Made by a program: the position numbers and the translations under genes
Shown here: positions 55,986 to 64,000 of the stretch, piece by piece
How positions within the stretch are numbered: position 1 is the stretch's first letter
How the letters are laid out: every line of letters begins with the position of its first letter
Assembly: GCA_963851085.1 (NCBI GenBank)
Contig: CAWKNX010000009.1
Span: forward strand, 1-64,000
DNA: 64,000 bases
Reading direction: 5' to 3'
Source: DATFVJ01 sp963851085
Lineage (GTDB): Bacteria > Actinomycetota > Actinomycetes > Streptosporangiales > Streptosporangiaceae
The notes under the pieces: model-generated
What the model saw: only the letters and a program-made list of their open reading frames with translations
What the model was told of the DNA's origin: nothing
The model's database searches: none

Positions 55986-57644
55986 TCAGGCCTGTTCGAC
56001 GGGGAGATAGATCCTCCCACCGTGCTCGGTGAACTCGTGCGCCTTCTCCCGCAAGCCGACCTCGAGCGCGGCGGCGTCATCGAGGCCGTGCGTCTCCGCA
56101 TAGGCGCGGACGTCCTGGGTAATCTTCATCGCGCAGAAGTGCGGTCCGCACATCGAGCAGAAGTGGGCCGTCTTTGCTGGCGCCGCGGGCAGGGTCTCGT
56201 CGTGGAACGAGCGCGCGGTGTCCGGGTCGAGCGCCAGGTTGAACTGGTCCTCCCAACGGAACTCGAACCTGGCGTCAGAAAGCGCGTCGTCCCATGCCTT
56301 CGCGCCCGGATGGCCCTTGGCCAGGTCGGCGGCATGGGCGGCGATCTTGTAGGCGATCACGCCTTGCTTGACGTCCTCGCGGTCCGGCAGGCCGAGGTGC
56401 TCCTTGGGTGTGACGTAGCAGAGCATCGCGGTGCCATGCCAGGCGATGAGCGCCGCGCCGATCGCCGATGTGATGTGGTCGTAACCAGGGGCGATATCGG
56501 TGGCCAGTGGGCCGAGGGTGTAGAAGGGCGCCTCGTCACACAGCTCCTGCTGTAGCCGGACGTTCTCGGCGATCTTGTCCATCGGCACGTGGCCGGGTCC
56601 CTCGATCATCACCTGGCAGTCGTAGTCTGATCCGATCTTGGTCAGCTCACCGAGCGTGCGGAGCTCGGACAGCTGTGCCTCGTCGTTGGCGTCGTGAATG
56701 GAACCCGGCCGCAGCCCGTCGCCGAGCGAGAACGTCACGTCGTAGGTACGCAGGATCTCGCAGAGCTCGGCGAAGTGCGTGTAGAGGAAATTCTCCTCGT
56801 GGTGAGCCAGGCACCAGGCCGCCATGATCGATCCGCCCCGGCTGACGATCCCCGTCCGCCGTCGCGCGGTGAGCGGGACGTAACGCAAAAGCACGCCGGC
56901 GTGGATGGTCATGTAGTCGACGCCCTGCTCGCATTGCTCGATCACGGTGTCGCGGTAGATCTCCCAGGAAAGCTCCTCCGGCTTGCCGTTCGTCTTCTCC
57001 AGCGCCTGGTAGATGGGCACGGTGCCGATCGGCACCGGCGAGCCTCGCAGGATGCCCTCCCGCGTCTCGTGGATCCGCCTGCCCGTGGACAGGTCCATCA
57101 CGGTGTCGGCACCCCACCGGGTGGCCCAGCGCATCTTCTCCACCTCTTCCGAGATGGACGACGTCACCGCCGACGTGCCGATGTTCGCGTTGACCTTGAC
57201 CAGGAACTTGCGGCCGATGACCATCGGCTCCGACTCGGGGTGGTTGATACTCGCGGGCAGTACCGCGCGGCCCGCTGCGATCTCGGCACGGACGACTTCC
57301 GGCGGCACGCCTTCACGCAGCGCGGCGAATTCCATCTCGGCCGTGATGTCACCGCGGCGTGCGTACGCGCGCTGGGTGACGGCGCCCCCGACCGGCGAGC
57401 GCTGCGCTATCCACGGTGACCGCAGCTCCGCCAGGACGTCACCGCCGGCGAAATCCGGGTCGGTATACGGGCCGGAGGTGTCGTACAGGGTGACGGTCGC
57501 GCCGCTCGTCAGCGCCACCTCGCGCATCGGCACGCGTACATCCTCGCGGGCGCCCGCTAGGTAGGTCTTGCGGAACGTGTTGCTGGCGGTGTTGTGAGCG
57601 GTGTTGCTGGCGGTGTTGTGAAACCCTGCGTCGGCGGTTGTCAT
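55986..57644 (-). CDS. thiC: phosphomethylpyrimidine synthase ThiC
   Basis: A 552-residue radical-SAM enzyme making HMP phosphate from aminoimidazole ribotide in thiamine synthesis. Conserved blocks are REGVPPEVVRAEIAAGRAVLPAS, KVNANIGTSAVTSSI, RGGSIMAAWCLAHHEENF, EGPGHVPMDKI and the C-terminal cluster CSMCGPHFCAM (CxxCx4C) that binds the 4Fe-4S. An Asn/Thr/Ala repeat (HNTASNTAHNTASNT) extends the N-terminus. The start ATG 57644 sits 6 bases after the riboswitch, whose 3' edge supplies AAGGGAG as ribosome binding site. Confidence 0.97.
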   Translation of the reverse strand: MTTADAGFHNTASNTAHNTASNTFRKTYLAGAREDVRVPMREVALTSGATVTLYDTSGPYTDPDFAGGDVLAELRSPWIAQRSPVGGAVTQRAYARRGDITAEMEFAALREGVPPEVVRAEIAAGRAVLPASINHPESEPMVIGRKFLVKVNANIGTSAVTSSISEEVEKMRWATRWGADTVMDLSTGRRIHETREGILRGSPVPIGTVPIYQALEKTNGKPEELSWEIYRDTVIEQCEQGVDYMTIHAGVLLRYVPLTARRRTGIVSRGGSIMAAWCLAHHEENFLYTHFAELCEILRTYDVTFSLGDGLRPGSIHDANDEAQLSELRTLGELTKIGSDYDCQVMIEGPGHVPMDKIAENVRLQQELCDEAPFYTLGPLATDIAPGYDHITSAIGAALIAWHGTAMLCYVTPKEHLGLPDREDVKQGVIAYKIAAHAADLAKGHPGAKAWDDALSDARFEFRWEDQFNLALDPDTARSFHDETLPAAPAKTAHFCSMCGPHFCAMKITQDVRAYAETHGLDDAAALEVGLREKAHEFTEHGGRIYLPVEQA

Positions 57645-57650
57645 CAAAAC

Positions 57651-57737
57651 TCCCTTCGCCGGCATGATCCGGATCAGGTCCTGGCGGTCGGCGGCCCTGT
57701 TAAGCCGCCCTCTCAGCCCGGTCGGACCGGGCTCCCG
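57651..57737 (-). promoter_or_regulatory. TPP riboswitch (THI element)
   Basis: On the leftward strand the element reads GGGAGCCCGG... GGGCTGAGAGGGCGGC... GACCTGATCCGGATCATGCC GGCGAAGGGA. CTGAGA and the ACCTGATCCGG...CCGG block are the invariant TPP-binding loops, and P1, P2 and P4/P5 stems can be drawn. Because AAGGGAG at its end is also the thiC ribosome binding site, closing of P1 by TPP should hide it and repress translation. Confidence 0.93.
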
Positions 57738-57950
57738 CGTCTTCGCAACGCTATCTCGTTTGCTGCCCGGATGCCCAGAGCCTGCCGCCGGTTCAGCGGC
57801 CCGCTACGGCAGGCCGGGTAAGGTCGGCGGCACCAGGCAAATACCCAGAGGCGCAACCGGCCCCGGTGGGCGTACGCGGTGCGTATGCGCTGTGGCTACG
57901 CGCTGTGCCCACGCGCCGTCCTACGCGGCGGGCATACGGAGGGAGGGGCC

Positions 57951-58616
57951 GTGGGAACCGCACCAGGCCGCGCGCCGGCAGCGGAGAGCGATCGCATAAT
58001 CACGGTCCCTAATGCGCTCAGCGTGGCCCGGCTCGCCGGTGTGCCGCTTTTCCTCTGGCTTGTGCTCGTGCCCAAGGCCGACGGCTGGGCGGTCTGCGTG
58101 CTGGTCTTCGCGGCTCTGTCCGACTGGCTGGACGGCAAGATCGCCCGTGCCTGGCATCAGCAGAGCCGGCTCGGCGAGATGCTCGACCCCGCGGCCGACC
58201 GCTTGTATATCGCGTCCACCCTCGTCGCACTGGCCCTTCGGGCCATCATCCCGTGGTGGCTGGTCGGCCTGCTCGTCGGCCGTGAACTCGTACTCGGGGT
58301 GGCACTCGCCGTGTTGCGGCGCCGCGGGTATGGTCCCCCACAGGTGAACCTGGTGGGCAAGGCCGCCACGCTGTGCCTGCTGTACGCCTTCCCATTGCTG
58401 TTCCTCGGCTCGCATACGGGGGCTTTCGCGACGATCGCGAAGGTCGTCGGTTGGGCCTTTGCGATCTGGGGAACGGCTCTGTACTGGTGGGCAGCCGCGC
58501 TCTATCTCGAACAGACGCGCCGGCTGGTCTGGGGAGCGGAAGCGGCAGACGCGGCAGACGTTGCAGGCGCGCTTGCACCCGGGGCCGGAAGCGGAGAGGA
58601 GAGGTGTCCACGGTGA
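57951..58616 (+). CDS. CDP-alcohol phosphatidyltransferase
   Basis: A 221-residue membrane enzyme transferring a phosphatidyl group from CDP-diacylglycerol to an alcohol. The family motif DG(x)2AR(x)8G(x)3D(x)3D is intact (DWLDGKIARA... GEMLDPAADR, about residues 58-83). About five or six membrane helices follow the loop. GTG 57951 with GGAGGG upstream is the start. The product could be phosphatidylglycerol phosphate, as for PgsA-type enzymes, or another phospholipid. The alcohol cannot be told. Its stop overlaps the next gene's GTG by 4 bases. Confidence 0.88.
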   Translation: MGTAPGRAPAAESDRIITVPNALSVARLAGVPLFLWLVLVPKADGWAVCVLVFAALSDWLDGKIARAWHQQSRLGEMLDPAADRLYIASTLVALALRAIIPWWLVGLLVGRELVLGVALAVLRRRGYGPPQVNLVGKAATLCLLYAFPLLFLGSHTGAFATIAKVVGWAFAIWGTALYWWAAALYLEQTRRLVWGAEAADAADVAGALAPGAGSGEERCPR

Positions 58617-61111
58617 AGGCCGTCGTGATGGCTGGAGGCGAGGGCACGCGTTTGCGGCCGATGACTGCCAATCAGCCGAAACCGTTGCTGCCTGTTGCCA
58701 ATAAACCGATCATGGAACATGTACTGCGGCTGCTCAAGCGGCACGGTTTTAACGACACGGTTGTCACGACCGCATTTCTCGCGTCGCTCGTCCGTAACTA
58801 TTTCGGTGACGGCGAGGATTTCGGGATGAGACTGCGGTACGCGACGGAGGAGATGCCGCTCGGCACCGCAGGCAGCGTGAAGAACGCCGAGGACGAGTTG
58901 CGTGACGAGCCGTTCGTGGTTGTTTCCGGTGACGCGCTGACCGATATCGACCTGTCGGCGATGATCAAGTCTCACAAGAAGCATGGCGCCCTGGTCACAA
59001 TCGGCCTCACGCGCGTGCCGAATCCACTCGAGTTCGGGATTATCATCGTCGACGACGAGGGCCGCATTCAGCGTTTCCTTGAGAAGCCCACCTGGGGCCA
59101 GGTGTTCTCGGACACCGTCAACACCGGCATCTATGTCATGGAACCAGAGGTGCTCGCCGAGGTGGCCATCGGTGAGTCGGTCGACTGGTCATCTGACGTG
59201 TTCCCCCGCCTGCTCGAGCGCGGGGCGCCGCTGCACGGGCACATCACGAGCGGCTACTGGGAGGACGTCGGTACGCATGAGAGTTACCTGAAGGCTCAGG
59301 CGGACGTGCTGGCCGGCCGCGTCGATGCCGAGATCGACGGGTTCGAGATGTCGCCGGGCATCTGGGTCGCGGACGGCGCCGAGGTCGACCCGGAGGCGGT
59401 ACTGAAGGGCCCGCTGTGCATCGGCGACTACGCCAAGATCGAGCCGGGCGCGGAGCTGCGCGAGTTCACCGTGATCGGCAGCAACGTGGTGGTGAAGGAG
59501 GGCGCGTTCCTGCACCGCGCGGTGGTGCACAACAACGTGTACATCGGGCCAGGGGCGAACCTGCGTGGCTGCGTGATCGGCAAGAACACGGATGTGATGG
59601 CGTCGGTCCGGATCGAGGAAGCCGCGGTCGTCGGTGATGAATGCGTCATCGAGGCCGAGGCCTATCTGTCATCCGGGGTGAAGGTGTATCCGTTCAAGAC
59701 CATCGAGGCGGGCGCGGTCGTCAATACCAGCGTGATCTGGGAATCCCGGGGCCAGCGCACCCTGTTTGGACCGCGCGGCGTGTCCGGCCTCGTCAACGTG
59801 GAGATAACCCCCGAACTGTGCGTGCGCCTGGCCAGCGCGTATGCCACGACCCTCAAGAAGGGCGCGAGCGTCACCACCTCAAGGGACGTTTCACGCGCCG
59901 CCCGCGCGTTCAAGCGGGCGGTGCACGGTGCCCTCACGGCGAGCGCGATCAACGTGCAGGATCTGGAGGCACAGCCGCTGCCCGTGGCGCGATTCGAGAC
60001 CTCGAGGAGTGAGTGCTCTGGTGGGATCGCGTTGCGGACGACGCCGGGCGATCCGCAGGCGATCGACCTCATATTCCTCGACGAGCGCGGTGCCGACCTG
60101 TCACAGGCGGCACAGCGGAAGCTTGAACGGGTCTTCTCGCGGCAGGAATACCGTCGTGCCTTCCCCGGCGAGATCGCTGAACTTGCCTTCCCGCCCAGGG
60201 TGACAGAAACCTACACATACGAACTGGTGCGCTGCCTCGACATGTCCGGCGTCAGGGAAGCCAAGCTGAAGATCGTCGTTGATTGCGCAGGCGGCACCGC
60301 ATCGGTCGTGCTGCCCGGCCTGCTCGGCCGGATCGGCGTGGACGTGCTCACCGTCAACAACCGGCTGGACGAATCCTCACCCACCGAGACGCTCGCGCAG
60401 CGCCGCGCGGATATGCAGCGTCTTTCCGAGCTTGTCTCCTCATCCCGCGCGGCGTTCGGTGTGCGATTCGATCCCGTTGGCGAGCGGATCTTCCTCGTCG
60501 ACGAGAACGGCGCGCTCGTGGACGACGATCGCGCGCTGCTCGTCGTGCTTGACCTGATCGCTGCCGAGCGGCACTCCGGCCGGGTCGCGCTGCCCGTGAC
60601 CACTACCAGGGTGGCCGAGCAGGTGTGCCGTTTCCACGGCGTCGACGCGCATTGGACGGCCACGTCGATGGACGCCCTCACCCAGGCAGCTGGTGAAGAG
60701 GACGTGATCCTGGCGGGCGACGGCCGTGGTGGTTTCATCGTTCCCGAATTCAGCCGGACGGTCGACGGAATCGCGGTGTTCACCCGGCTGCTCGGATTGG
60801 TCGCACGCACCCGGCTGACGCTCAGCCAGATCGAACGCCGTATACCGGTCGCGCACCTGCTCCGACGATCGATGCCGACGCCGTGGGCGGCGAAGGGCTC
60901 AGTGATGCGTACCGTCGTGGAAGCAGCGGCAGACCGCACGGTGGACACGACCGACGGCGTGCGGGTCGTGGAGGCTGACGGGAGCTGGGTGCTCGTGCTG
61001 CCCGACCCGGCCGAGGCCGTGACGCACATGTGGGCGGAGGGCGCGGACCCGGACACCGCGCACGCGCTGCTCGACGAGTGGGCGGCCGTGGTGGAGCGGG
61101 CCGGCCAATAG
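58613..61111 (+). CDS. mannose-1-phosphate guanylyltransferase / phosphomannomutase-like fusion
   Basis: An 832-residue protein. Residues 1 to about 235 form a nucleotidyltransferase (VMAGGEGTRLRPMTANQPKPLLPVANKP; VSGDALTDID; EKPTWG). Residues about 245-370 are left-handed beta-helix hexapeptide repeats. From about 380 a phosphohexomutase-like part follows, with the GRAG-type DCAGGTAS and AGDGRGGF loops. The mutase lacks a clear phosphoserine loop (TTSRDVSRAARAFKR is the nearest), so mutase activity is uncertain. Size and order match the actinobacterial protein annotated as mannose-1-phosphate guanyltransferase. GDP-mannose supply is the likely role. Confidence 0.87.
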   Translation: MKAVVMAGGEGTRLRPMTANQPKPLLPVANKPIMEHVLRLLKRHGFNDTVVTTAFLASLVRNYFGDGEDFGMRLRYATEEMPLGTAGSVKNAEDELRDEPFVVVSGDALTDIDLSAMIKSHKKHGALVTIGLTRVPNPLEFGIIIVDDEGRIQRFLEKPTWGQVFSDTVNTGIYVMEPEVLAEVAIGESVDWSSDVFPRLLERGAPLHGHITSGYWEDVGTHESYLKAQADVLAGRVDAEIDGFEMSPGIWVADGAEVDPEAVLKGPLCIGDYAKIEPGAELREFTVIGSNVVVKEGAFLHRAVVHNNVYIGPGANLRGCVIGKNTDVMASVRIEEAAVVGDECVIEAEAYLSSGVKVYPFKTIEAGAVVNTSVIWESRGQRTLFGPRGVSGLVNVEITPELCVRLASAYATTLKKGASVTTSRDVSRAARAFKRAVHGALTASAINVQDLEAQPLPVARFETSRSECSGGIALRTTPGDPQAIDLIFLDERGADLSQAAQRKLERVFSRQEYRRAFPGEIAELAFPPRVTETYTYELVRCLDMSGVREAKLKIVVDCAGGTASVVLPGLLGRIGVDVLTVNNRLDESSPTETLAQRRADMQRLSELVSSSRAAFGVRFDPVGERIFLVDENGALVDDDRALLVVLDLIAAERHSGRVALPVTTTRVAEQVCRFHGVDAHWTATSMDALTQAAGEEDVILAGDGRGGFIVPEFSRTVDGIAVFTRLLGLVARTRLTLSQIERRIPVAHLLRRSMPTPWAAKGSVMRTVVEAAADRTVDTTDGVRVVEADGSWVLVLPDPAEAVTHMWAEGADPDTAHALLDEWAAVVERAGQ

Positions 61112-61590
61112 CGGCGCACCCGTCGCCAGGCCGCCGCTTGCCGCATCGGAGGATTCCGGGCCACCGGGGTCTGGGGTGTCCCCGGCCGGGCAACAACCCC
61201 GGGCTGGCCGAGCCATCGGGGGGGGGTTCCGTGGGGTGGAGCCCCCGGGCTGGCGGAGCCATCGGGGGGGTCCGGAGGGTCGTCCCCCCGGGCTGGCAGA
61301 GCGCGGCGGTCAGGTGTGAGAAAATCTCGATCAGCGCAGTGCGGCGCTGTCCAGCGTTCGCAGCGTGGGCAGTGTCGTCCACGGGGGTCGTGATATGGAG
61401 CGTGCAGGGGCACGGACATGCGTGGCGCATGGACTGACTCCTGCCGCCGCGGGTAGCTTGTGCGGCAGGGGAGGTGGAACCGCCGGTGAAACTGCGGGTA
61501 AGACCGTGGCCCCGACGCGGCGCTCCACCGCGGCGCAGGCATCAGCCCACGCCGGTGCGCAAGGCGGATGGATGGAGGCCGAGCCGACCG
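61112..61590. repeat. intergenic with GC-hairpin repeats
   Basis: 61190-61305 holds about two and a half units of CCCCGGGCTGGC(C/G)GAGCC, ATCGGGGGGG and a TCCG(T/G)GGGGT-type stem, a relative of the arrays at 5.6, 26.3 and 49.8 kb. Unlike those, it lies between two genes in the same direction. The remainder (61310-61590) should hold the promoter of the GarA-like operon. No gene is supported, and the long leftward open frame across the upstream gene is a shadow. Confidence 0.75.
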
Positions 61591-62130
61591 ATGCCTAGCG
61601 TCTACTGCACGCAGTGCGGGAGCGCGAACCCGGAGGGGGCGCGTTTCTGCTCGCACTGCGGTAACCCGCTGACGTGGGGATCGCCGGGTGAGCAGGCGGG
61701 GGAGACCACGTCCATGATCTCGCTCGCCGGGCCGGAGGCCCCCGAGGCCGAGCCGGGTGAGGAGCTTGCCGCCGATCTGGCGGCGGCCGATGGCCTTCCA
61801 GCCGGGACGGCGTTGCTTGTGGTGAGAAGAGGCCCGAACGCCGGAAGCAGGTTCCTGCTCGACAATGACCTCACCACGGCGGGCCGTCACCCGGATAGTG
61901 ACATCTTCCTCGATGATGTGACCGTATCCCGCAGGCACGCCGAGTTCTACCGGCAGGGGAGCACGTTCACCGTGCGCGACGTCGGCAGCCTGAACGGCAC
62001 GTACGTGAACCGTGAGCGCATCGAGGAAGCCACGCTGAACCGGGGAGATGAGGTCCAGGTGGGCAAATTCCGGCTCGTTTTCCTCGCGAGCCGGCGGCAC
62101 AGTGAGAGCTGGCCGGCCGGCGGACCATGA
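61591..62130 (+). CDS. zinc-ribbon and FHA-domain protein (GarA/OdhI-like)
   Basis: A 179-residue protein. An N-terminal zinc ribbon CTQCGSANPEGARFCSHCG (two CxxC) is followed by an acidic Ala/Glu linker and an FHA domain (GPNAGSRFLLDNDLTTAGRHPDSDIFLDDVTVSRRHAEFYRQ... DVGSLNGTYVN). FHA domains bind phosphothreonine. GarA (Rv1827) controls 2-oxoglutarate metabolism after phosphorylation by PknB/PknG. A phosphorylatable ETTSM sits before the domain at the position of GarA's ETTS motif, a strong sign of the same mechanism. It overlaps the MerR gene by 4 bases. Confidence 0.88.
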   Translation: MPSVYCTQCGSANPEGARFCSHCGNPLTWGSPGEQAGETTSMISLAGPEAPEAEPGEELAADLAAADGLPAGTALLVVRRGPNAGSRFLLDNDLTTAGRHPDSDIFLDDVTVSRRHAEFYRQGSTFTVRDVGSLNGTYVNRERIEEATLNRGDEVQVGKFRLVFLASRRHSESWPAGGP

Positions 62131-62843
62131 GTGCTCAGTCGGCACGGGCTTACTTCAGCATTGGCGAAGTGCTTGCCCAGCTGCAGGGAGACTACGACGT
62201 CAGCGTCTCCAAGATCCGGTTTCTCGAATCGGAGGGGCTGATCGAGCCTGCCCGGTCACCGTCCGGCTACCGGCGGTTCGGCCCGGCGGATATCGAGCGG
62301 CTTAGGTACATCCTGTCCGCGCAGCGGGATCAGTACCTGCCGCTCCGGGTGATCAAGGAGAAGCTCAGCGCGATCGATCGCGGTGAGGATCCAAGTCCCC
62401 GGGCGGCACTCGGATTGGTCACCGCGGTCCCACCAGACGGGGCCGGGATCCCACCGGACGTGCCCGGCCCGGGCGCGCAGTCGCTCAGCCGCAGTGAGCT
62501 CGCCCATGCCGCTGGCATCGGCGACGATGAGCTTGCTGAGCTTGAGGAGTTCGGCCTGGTCCGTCGCTCCGGTCGGCACTACGGCCCGGAGGCGCTCAGG
62601 GTCGCGAGGACCGCCGCGGAGCTTGGGCGGTTCGGCGTACGGCCGAGGCACCTGCGTGCGATCAAGGCAGCCGCGGAGCGTGAGACGGCGCTCATCGATC
62701 AGGTGGTCGCCCCGATGATGCGCCAGCGCAGCCCCGGCGCGCGGGATCGGGCGGAAGAGACAGCTCGGGAGATCGCAGCGCTCACCCTGCGGCTGCATGC
62801 TGCGTTTCTTGAAGCCGGGCTGCGCACGGATCTAAGCCAATAG
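62127..62843 (+). CDS. ftsR: MerR-family regulator, FtsR-like
   Basis: A 238-residue regulator with an N-terminal MerR winged helix (FSIGEVLAQLQGDYDVSVSKIRFLESEGLIEPARSPSGYRRF) and a second helical domain (LSRSELAHAAGIGDDELAELEEFGLV... HYGPEALRVARTAAELGRFG). This two-part structure and the position after garA correspond to Rv1828 and C. glutamicum FtsR, an activator of ftsZ. No metal-binding cysteines are present. Translation is coupled to the GarA-like gene by the ATGA overlap. Confidence 0.85.
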   Translation: MSAQSARAYFSIGEVLAQLQGDYDVSVSKIRFLESEGLIEPARSPSGYRRFGPADIERLRYILSAQRDQYLPLRVIKEKLSAIDRGEDPSPRAALGLVTAVPPDGAGIPPDVPGPGAQSLSRSELAHAAGIGDDELAELEEFGLVRRSGRHYGPEALRVARTAAELGRFGVRPRHLRAIKAAAERETALIDQVVAPMMRQRSPGARDRAEETAREIAALTLRLHAAFLEAGLRTDLSQ

Positions 62844-62947
62844 CGGGTGTACGTTGGCAAAGGAAGCGCCGGTATGTGGGTACCCGGCGCTGCGGAGTAC
62901 GAAGGCAAGCAGGCAGAGCGCAAACCGCGCGAGAGGACGGAGCGGCC

Positions 62948-63418
62948 GTGAGGCAGATGGAGGTCGTCGGCGTCCGGGTCGAGATGCCCTCGAACCAGCC
63001 CATCGTCCTGCTGAAAGAGGCGCAGGGCGACAGGTACCTGCCGATCTGGATCGGTGCCGTGGAGGCGACCGCGATCGCCTATGCCCAGCAGGGCATGCTG
63101 CCAGCGCGACCCCTCACACACGACCTGTTCCGCGACGTGCTCGACGCGCTCGGCGTGCAATTGCGGACAGTCAACATCACCGCGCTCCGGGACGGGATCT
63201 TCTTCGCCGATCTCGTGTTCTCCAACGGCGTGGAAGTGAGTGCGCGCCCGTCGGACTCCATAGCACTCGCGCTGCGGACGGGCGCGACGATCTTCGTCAC
63301 TGATGAGGTCCTCGACGAGGCCGGGGTGGCGATCCCCGACGAACAGGAGGACGAGGTGGAGAAGTTCCGTGAGTTCCTCGACACGATCAGCCCCGAGGAT
63401 TTCGGCCGCTCCACCTGA
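62948..63418 (+). CDS. bifunctional nuclease family protein (DUF151)
   Basis: A 156-residue protein: QMEVVGVRVEMPSNQPIVLLKE, RYLPIWIGAVEATAIAYAQQGM, RPLTHDLFRDVL, FFADLVFSNGVEVSARPSDSIALALR and the acidic C-terminus. These are the conserved blocks of the DUF151/BFN fold. A plant member has DNase and RNase activity, but the bacterial role is unknown. GTG 62948 follows GGAG. The order GarA, FtsR-like, DUF151, MerR equals Rv1827-Rv1830 in mycobacteria, so the operon is ancient. Confidence 0.9.
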   Translation: MRQMEVVGVRVEMPSNQPIVLLKEAQGDRYLPIWIGAVEATAIAYAQQGMLPARPLTHDLFRDVLDALGVQLRTVNITALRDGIFFADLVFSNGVEVSARPSDSIALALRTGATIFVTDEVLDEAGVAIPDEQEDEVEKFREFLDTISPEDFGRST

Positions 63419-63831
63419 CGACGCTGTCGCGGCCCGCTGTCCATTGCCTCCGCCAGCCACCCCGACGCCCGACCGGCCACGGGCGCGCGAAATCCTGGTG
63501 CCCGGATGGGCCGTCGCGTGCCGTGCGGCTGAAGCCGGTCACGTCCGCGGTCAGGCTTCCTGCGCGTCCAGTTGCGGCGAGTACCATCTTGCCGGTTTGT
63601 GCGCACTCGTGACGACGCGCCGGGGCGGATCGTTGACGTGCCTATGGTGGCCGGCCTACCGTGCGAGACGAATACCCAGCGTGGTCCGGTTGCCCGGTCC
63701 AGGGGCAAAAGCCCCGTACCGGGCTCGCGGCCCGCGGGTGCGGGTATCCAAATGGGCGTAGGGCGCGGGACGTCCGCCGCGGACGACGTGCTCCCCGTGC
63801 CCGAACTGTCAGCTCCCGGGTGGAGGTCGGC
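63419..63831. other. intergenic, 413 bases
   Basis: Between the DUF151 gene and the partial gene at the right edge. No coding frame is convincing. It ends with a good ribosome binding site (GGAGG, 63822-63826). The promoter for the last gene is presumably here. Confidence 0.45.
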
Positions 63832-64000
63832 GTGGCGGTAACAGGCGGCGAGGACCGCGGCCAGGACGGAGCCACCAGCACGGCTGCTGGCAGTTCCGGT
63901 ACCTCGGCAGGCCGCGTTGACCGGTCTACTGCCAGCCGTACCGGCGCCCGGCACGGCGGTGAGCGGGACCAGCGCGGCCAGTACCACGGGGAGCAGGGCC
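63832..64000 (+). CDS. partial gene, probably second MerR regulator (N-terminus only)
   Basis: GTG 63832 with GGAGG 5 bases upstream opens a frame to the window end. The visible 56 residues (AVTGGEDRGQDGATSTAAG and on) are hydrophilic, Gly/Ser/Arg-rich and without a domain. The position after the DUF151 gene fits Rv1830-type MerR proteins, which begin with such a disordered tail. The identity rests on gene order alone. Confidence 0.4.
   Translation, partial: MAVTGGEDRGQDGATSTAAGSSGTSAGRVDRSTASRTGARHGGERDQRGQYHGEQG

Noticed and set aside
1..64000. Search by eye for tRNA, rRNA and insertion-sequence genes
   Set aside because: No tRNA cloverleaf with a T-loop GTTCRANNC context, no rRNA signature and no transposase or integrase reading frame could be recognised. 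A covariance scan would be needed to exclude small RNAs.

Overview
The window is very GC-rich, with GTG and ATG starts, strong purine-rich ribosome binding sites and many 4-base start/stop overlaps. Its gene families are those of actinomycetes: a DevR/DevS two-component system, LLM-SCP2 fusions, an Rv1747-type FHA-ABC transporter, a PknB-type kinase and a GarA/FtsR/bifunctional nuclease block. It looks like a filamentous or soil actinobacterium such as Streptosporangiales or Streptomycetales. The species cannot be told from the sequence alone. No rRNA, tRNA, CRISPR array, integrase or transposase was seen.

Left arm (about 1-26 kb). This is mostly lipid and acyl-CoA metabolism: a crotonase, an acyl-CoA dehydrogenase, a DUF433/DUF5615 toxin-antitoxin pair, a PGAP1-like hydrolase, HMG-CoA reductase with an acyl-CoA ligase, an LLM-SCP2 fusion and a TetR regulator. 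Next come a GNAT/acetyl-CoA-synthetase fusion (protein acetyltransferase type) with a degenerate ATP-grasp neighbour, YccF, a GNAT acetyltransferase, GDPD and a DUF2993 protein. A Ser/Thr kinase with a C-terminal beta-propeller is divergent from an FHA-ABC exporter.

Centre (about 26.4-51.3 kb). This is a compact hypoxia/dormancy island. It holds the sensor kinase DevS and regulator DevR together with homologues of most classes of the mycobacterial DosR regulon: ribosome hibernation factor, PRTase-dienelactone hydrolase fusion (Rv0571c type), HspX-like small heat shock protein, Rv1733c-like membrane protein, Rip3-like site-2 protease, three CBS-BON proteins, Rv2004c-like kinase, universal stress proteins, Acg-like nitroreductase and a PNPOx-like protein. 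It also carries a group 3b NADP-linked [NiFe] hydrogenase. The hydrogenase is split into a beta-gamma-delta operon (with an inserted cyclic-nucleotide-binding gene) on the plus strand and a large-subunit/protease operon about 9 kb away on the minus strand. A small three-gene cytochrome b module is also present. I found at least eight good matches, and several weaker ones, to the 14-base DevR/DosR palindrome (GGGACNNNNGNCCC type) in front of these operons. The island therefore looks like one regulon with its own sensor and regulator.

Right arm (about 51.9-64 kb). This holds a benzoate-CoA-ligase-family enzyme with an in-frame repeat insertion, a cytochrome P450, and thiC under a TPP riboswitch. 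It ends with a housekeeping block: CDP-alcohol phosphatidyltransferase, mannose-1-phosphate guanylyltransferase/phosphomannomutase-like fusion, GarA-like FHA protein, FtsR-like MerR, bifunctional nuclease, and the probable start of a second MerR gene.

Intergenic regions at gene ends carry a recurring family of GC-rich hairpin repeats, often in tandem arrays (5.6-6.1, 26.3-26.5, 49.8-50.0 and 61.2-61.3 kb). Two copies of one long palindrome lie 52 kb apart, each between convergent genes. Several genes are broken: a SHOCT membrane protein, a nitroreductase, two Usp genes and an ATP-grasp C-terminal remnant.
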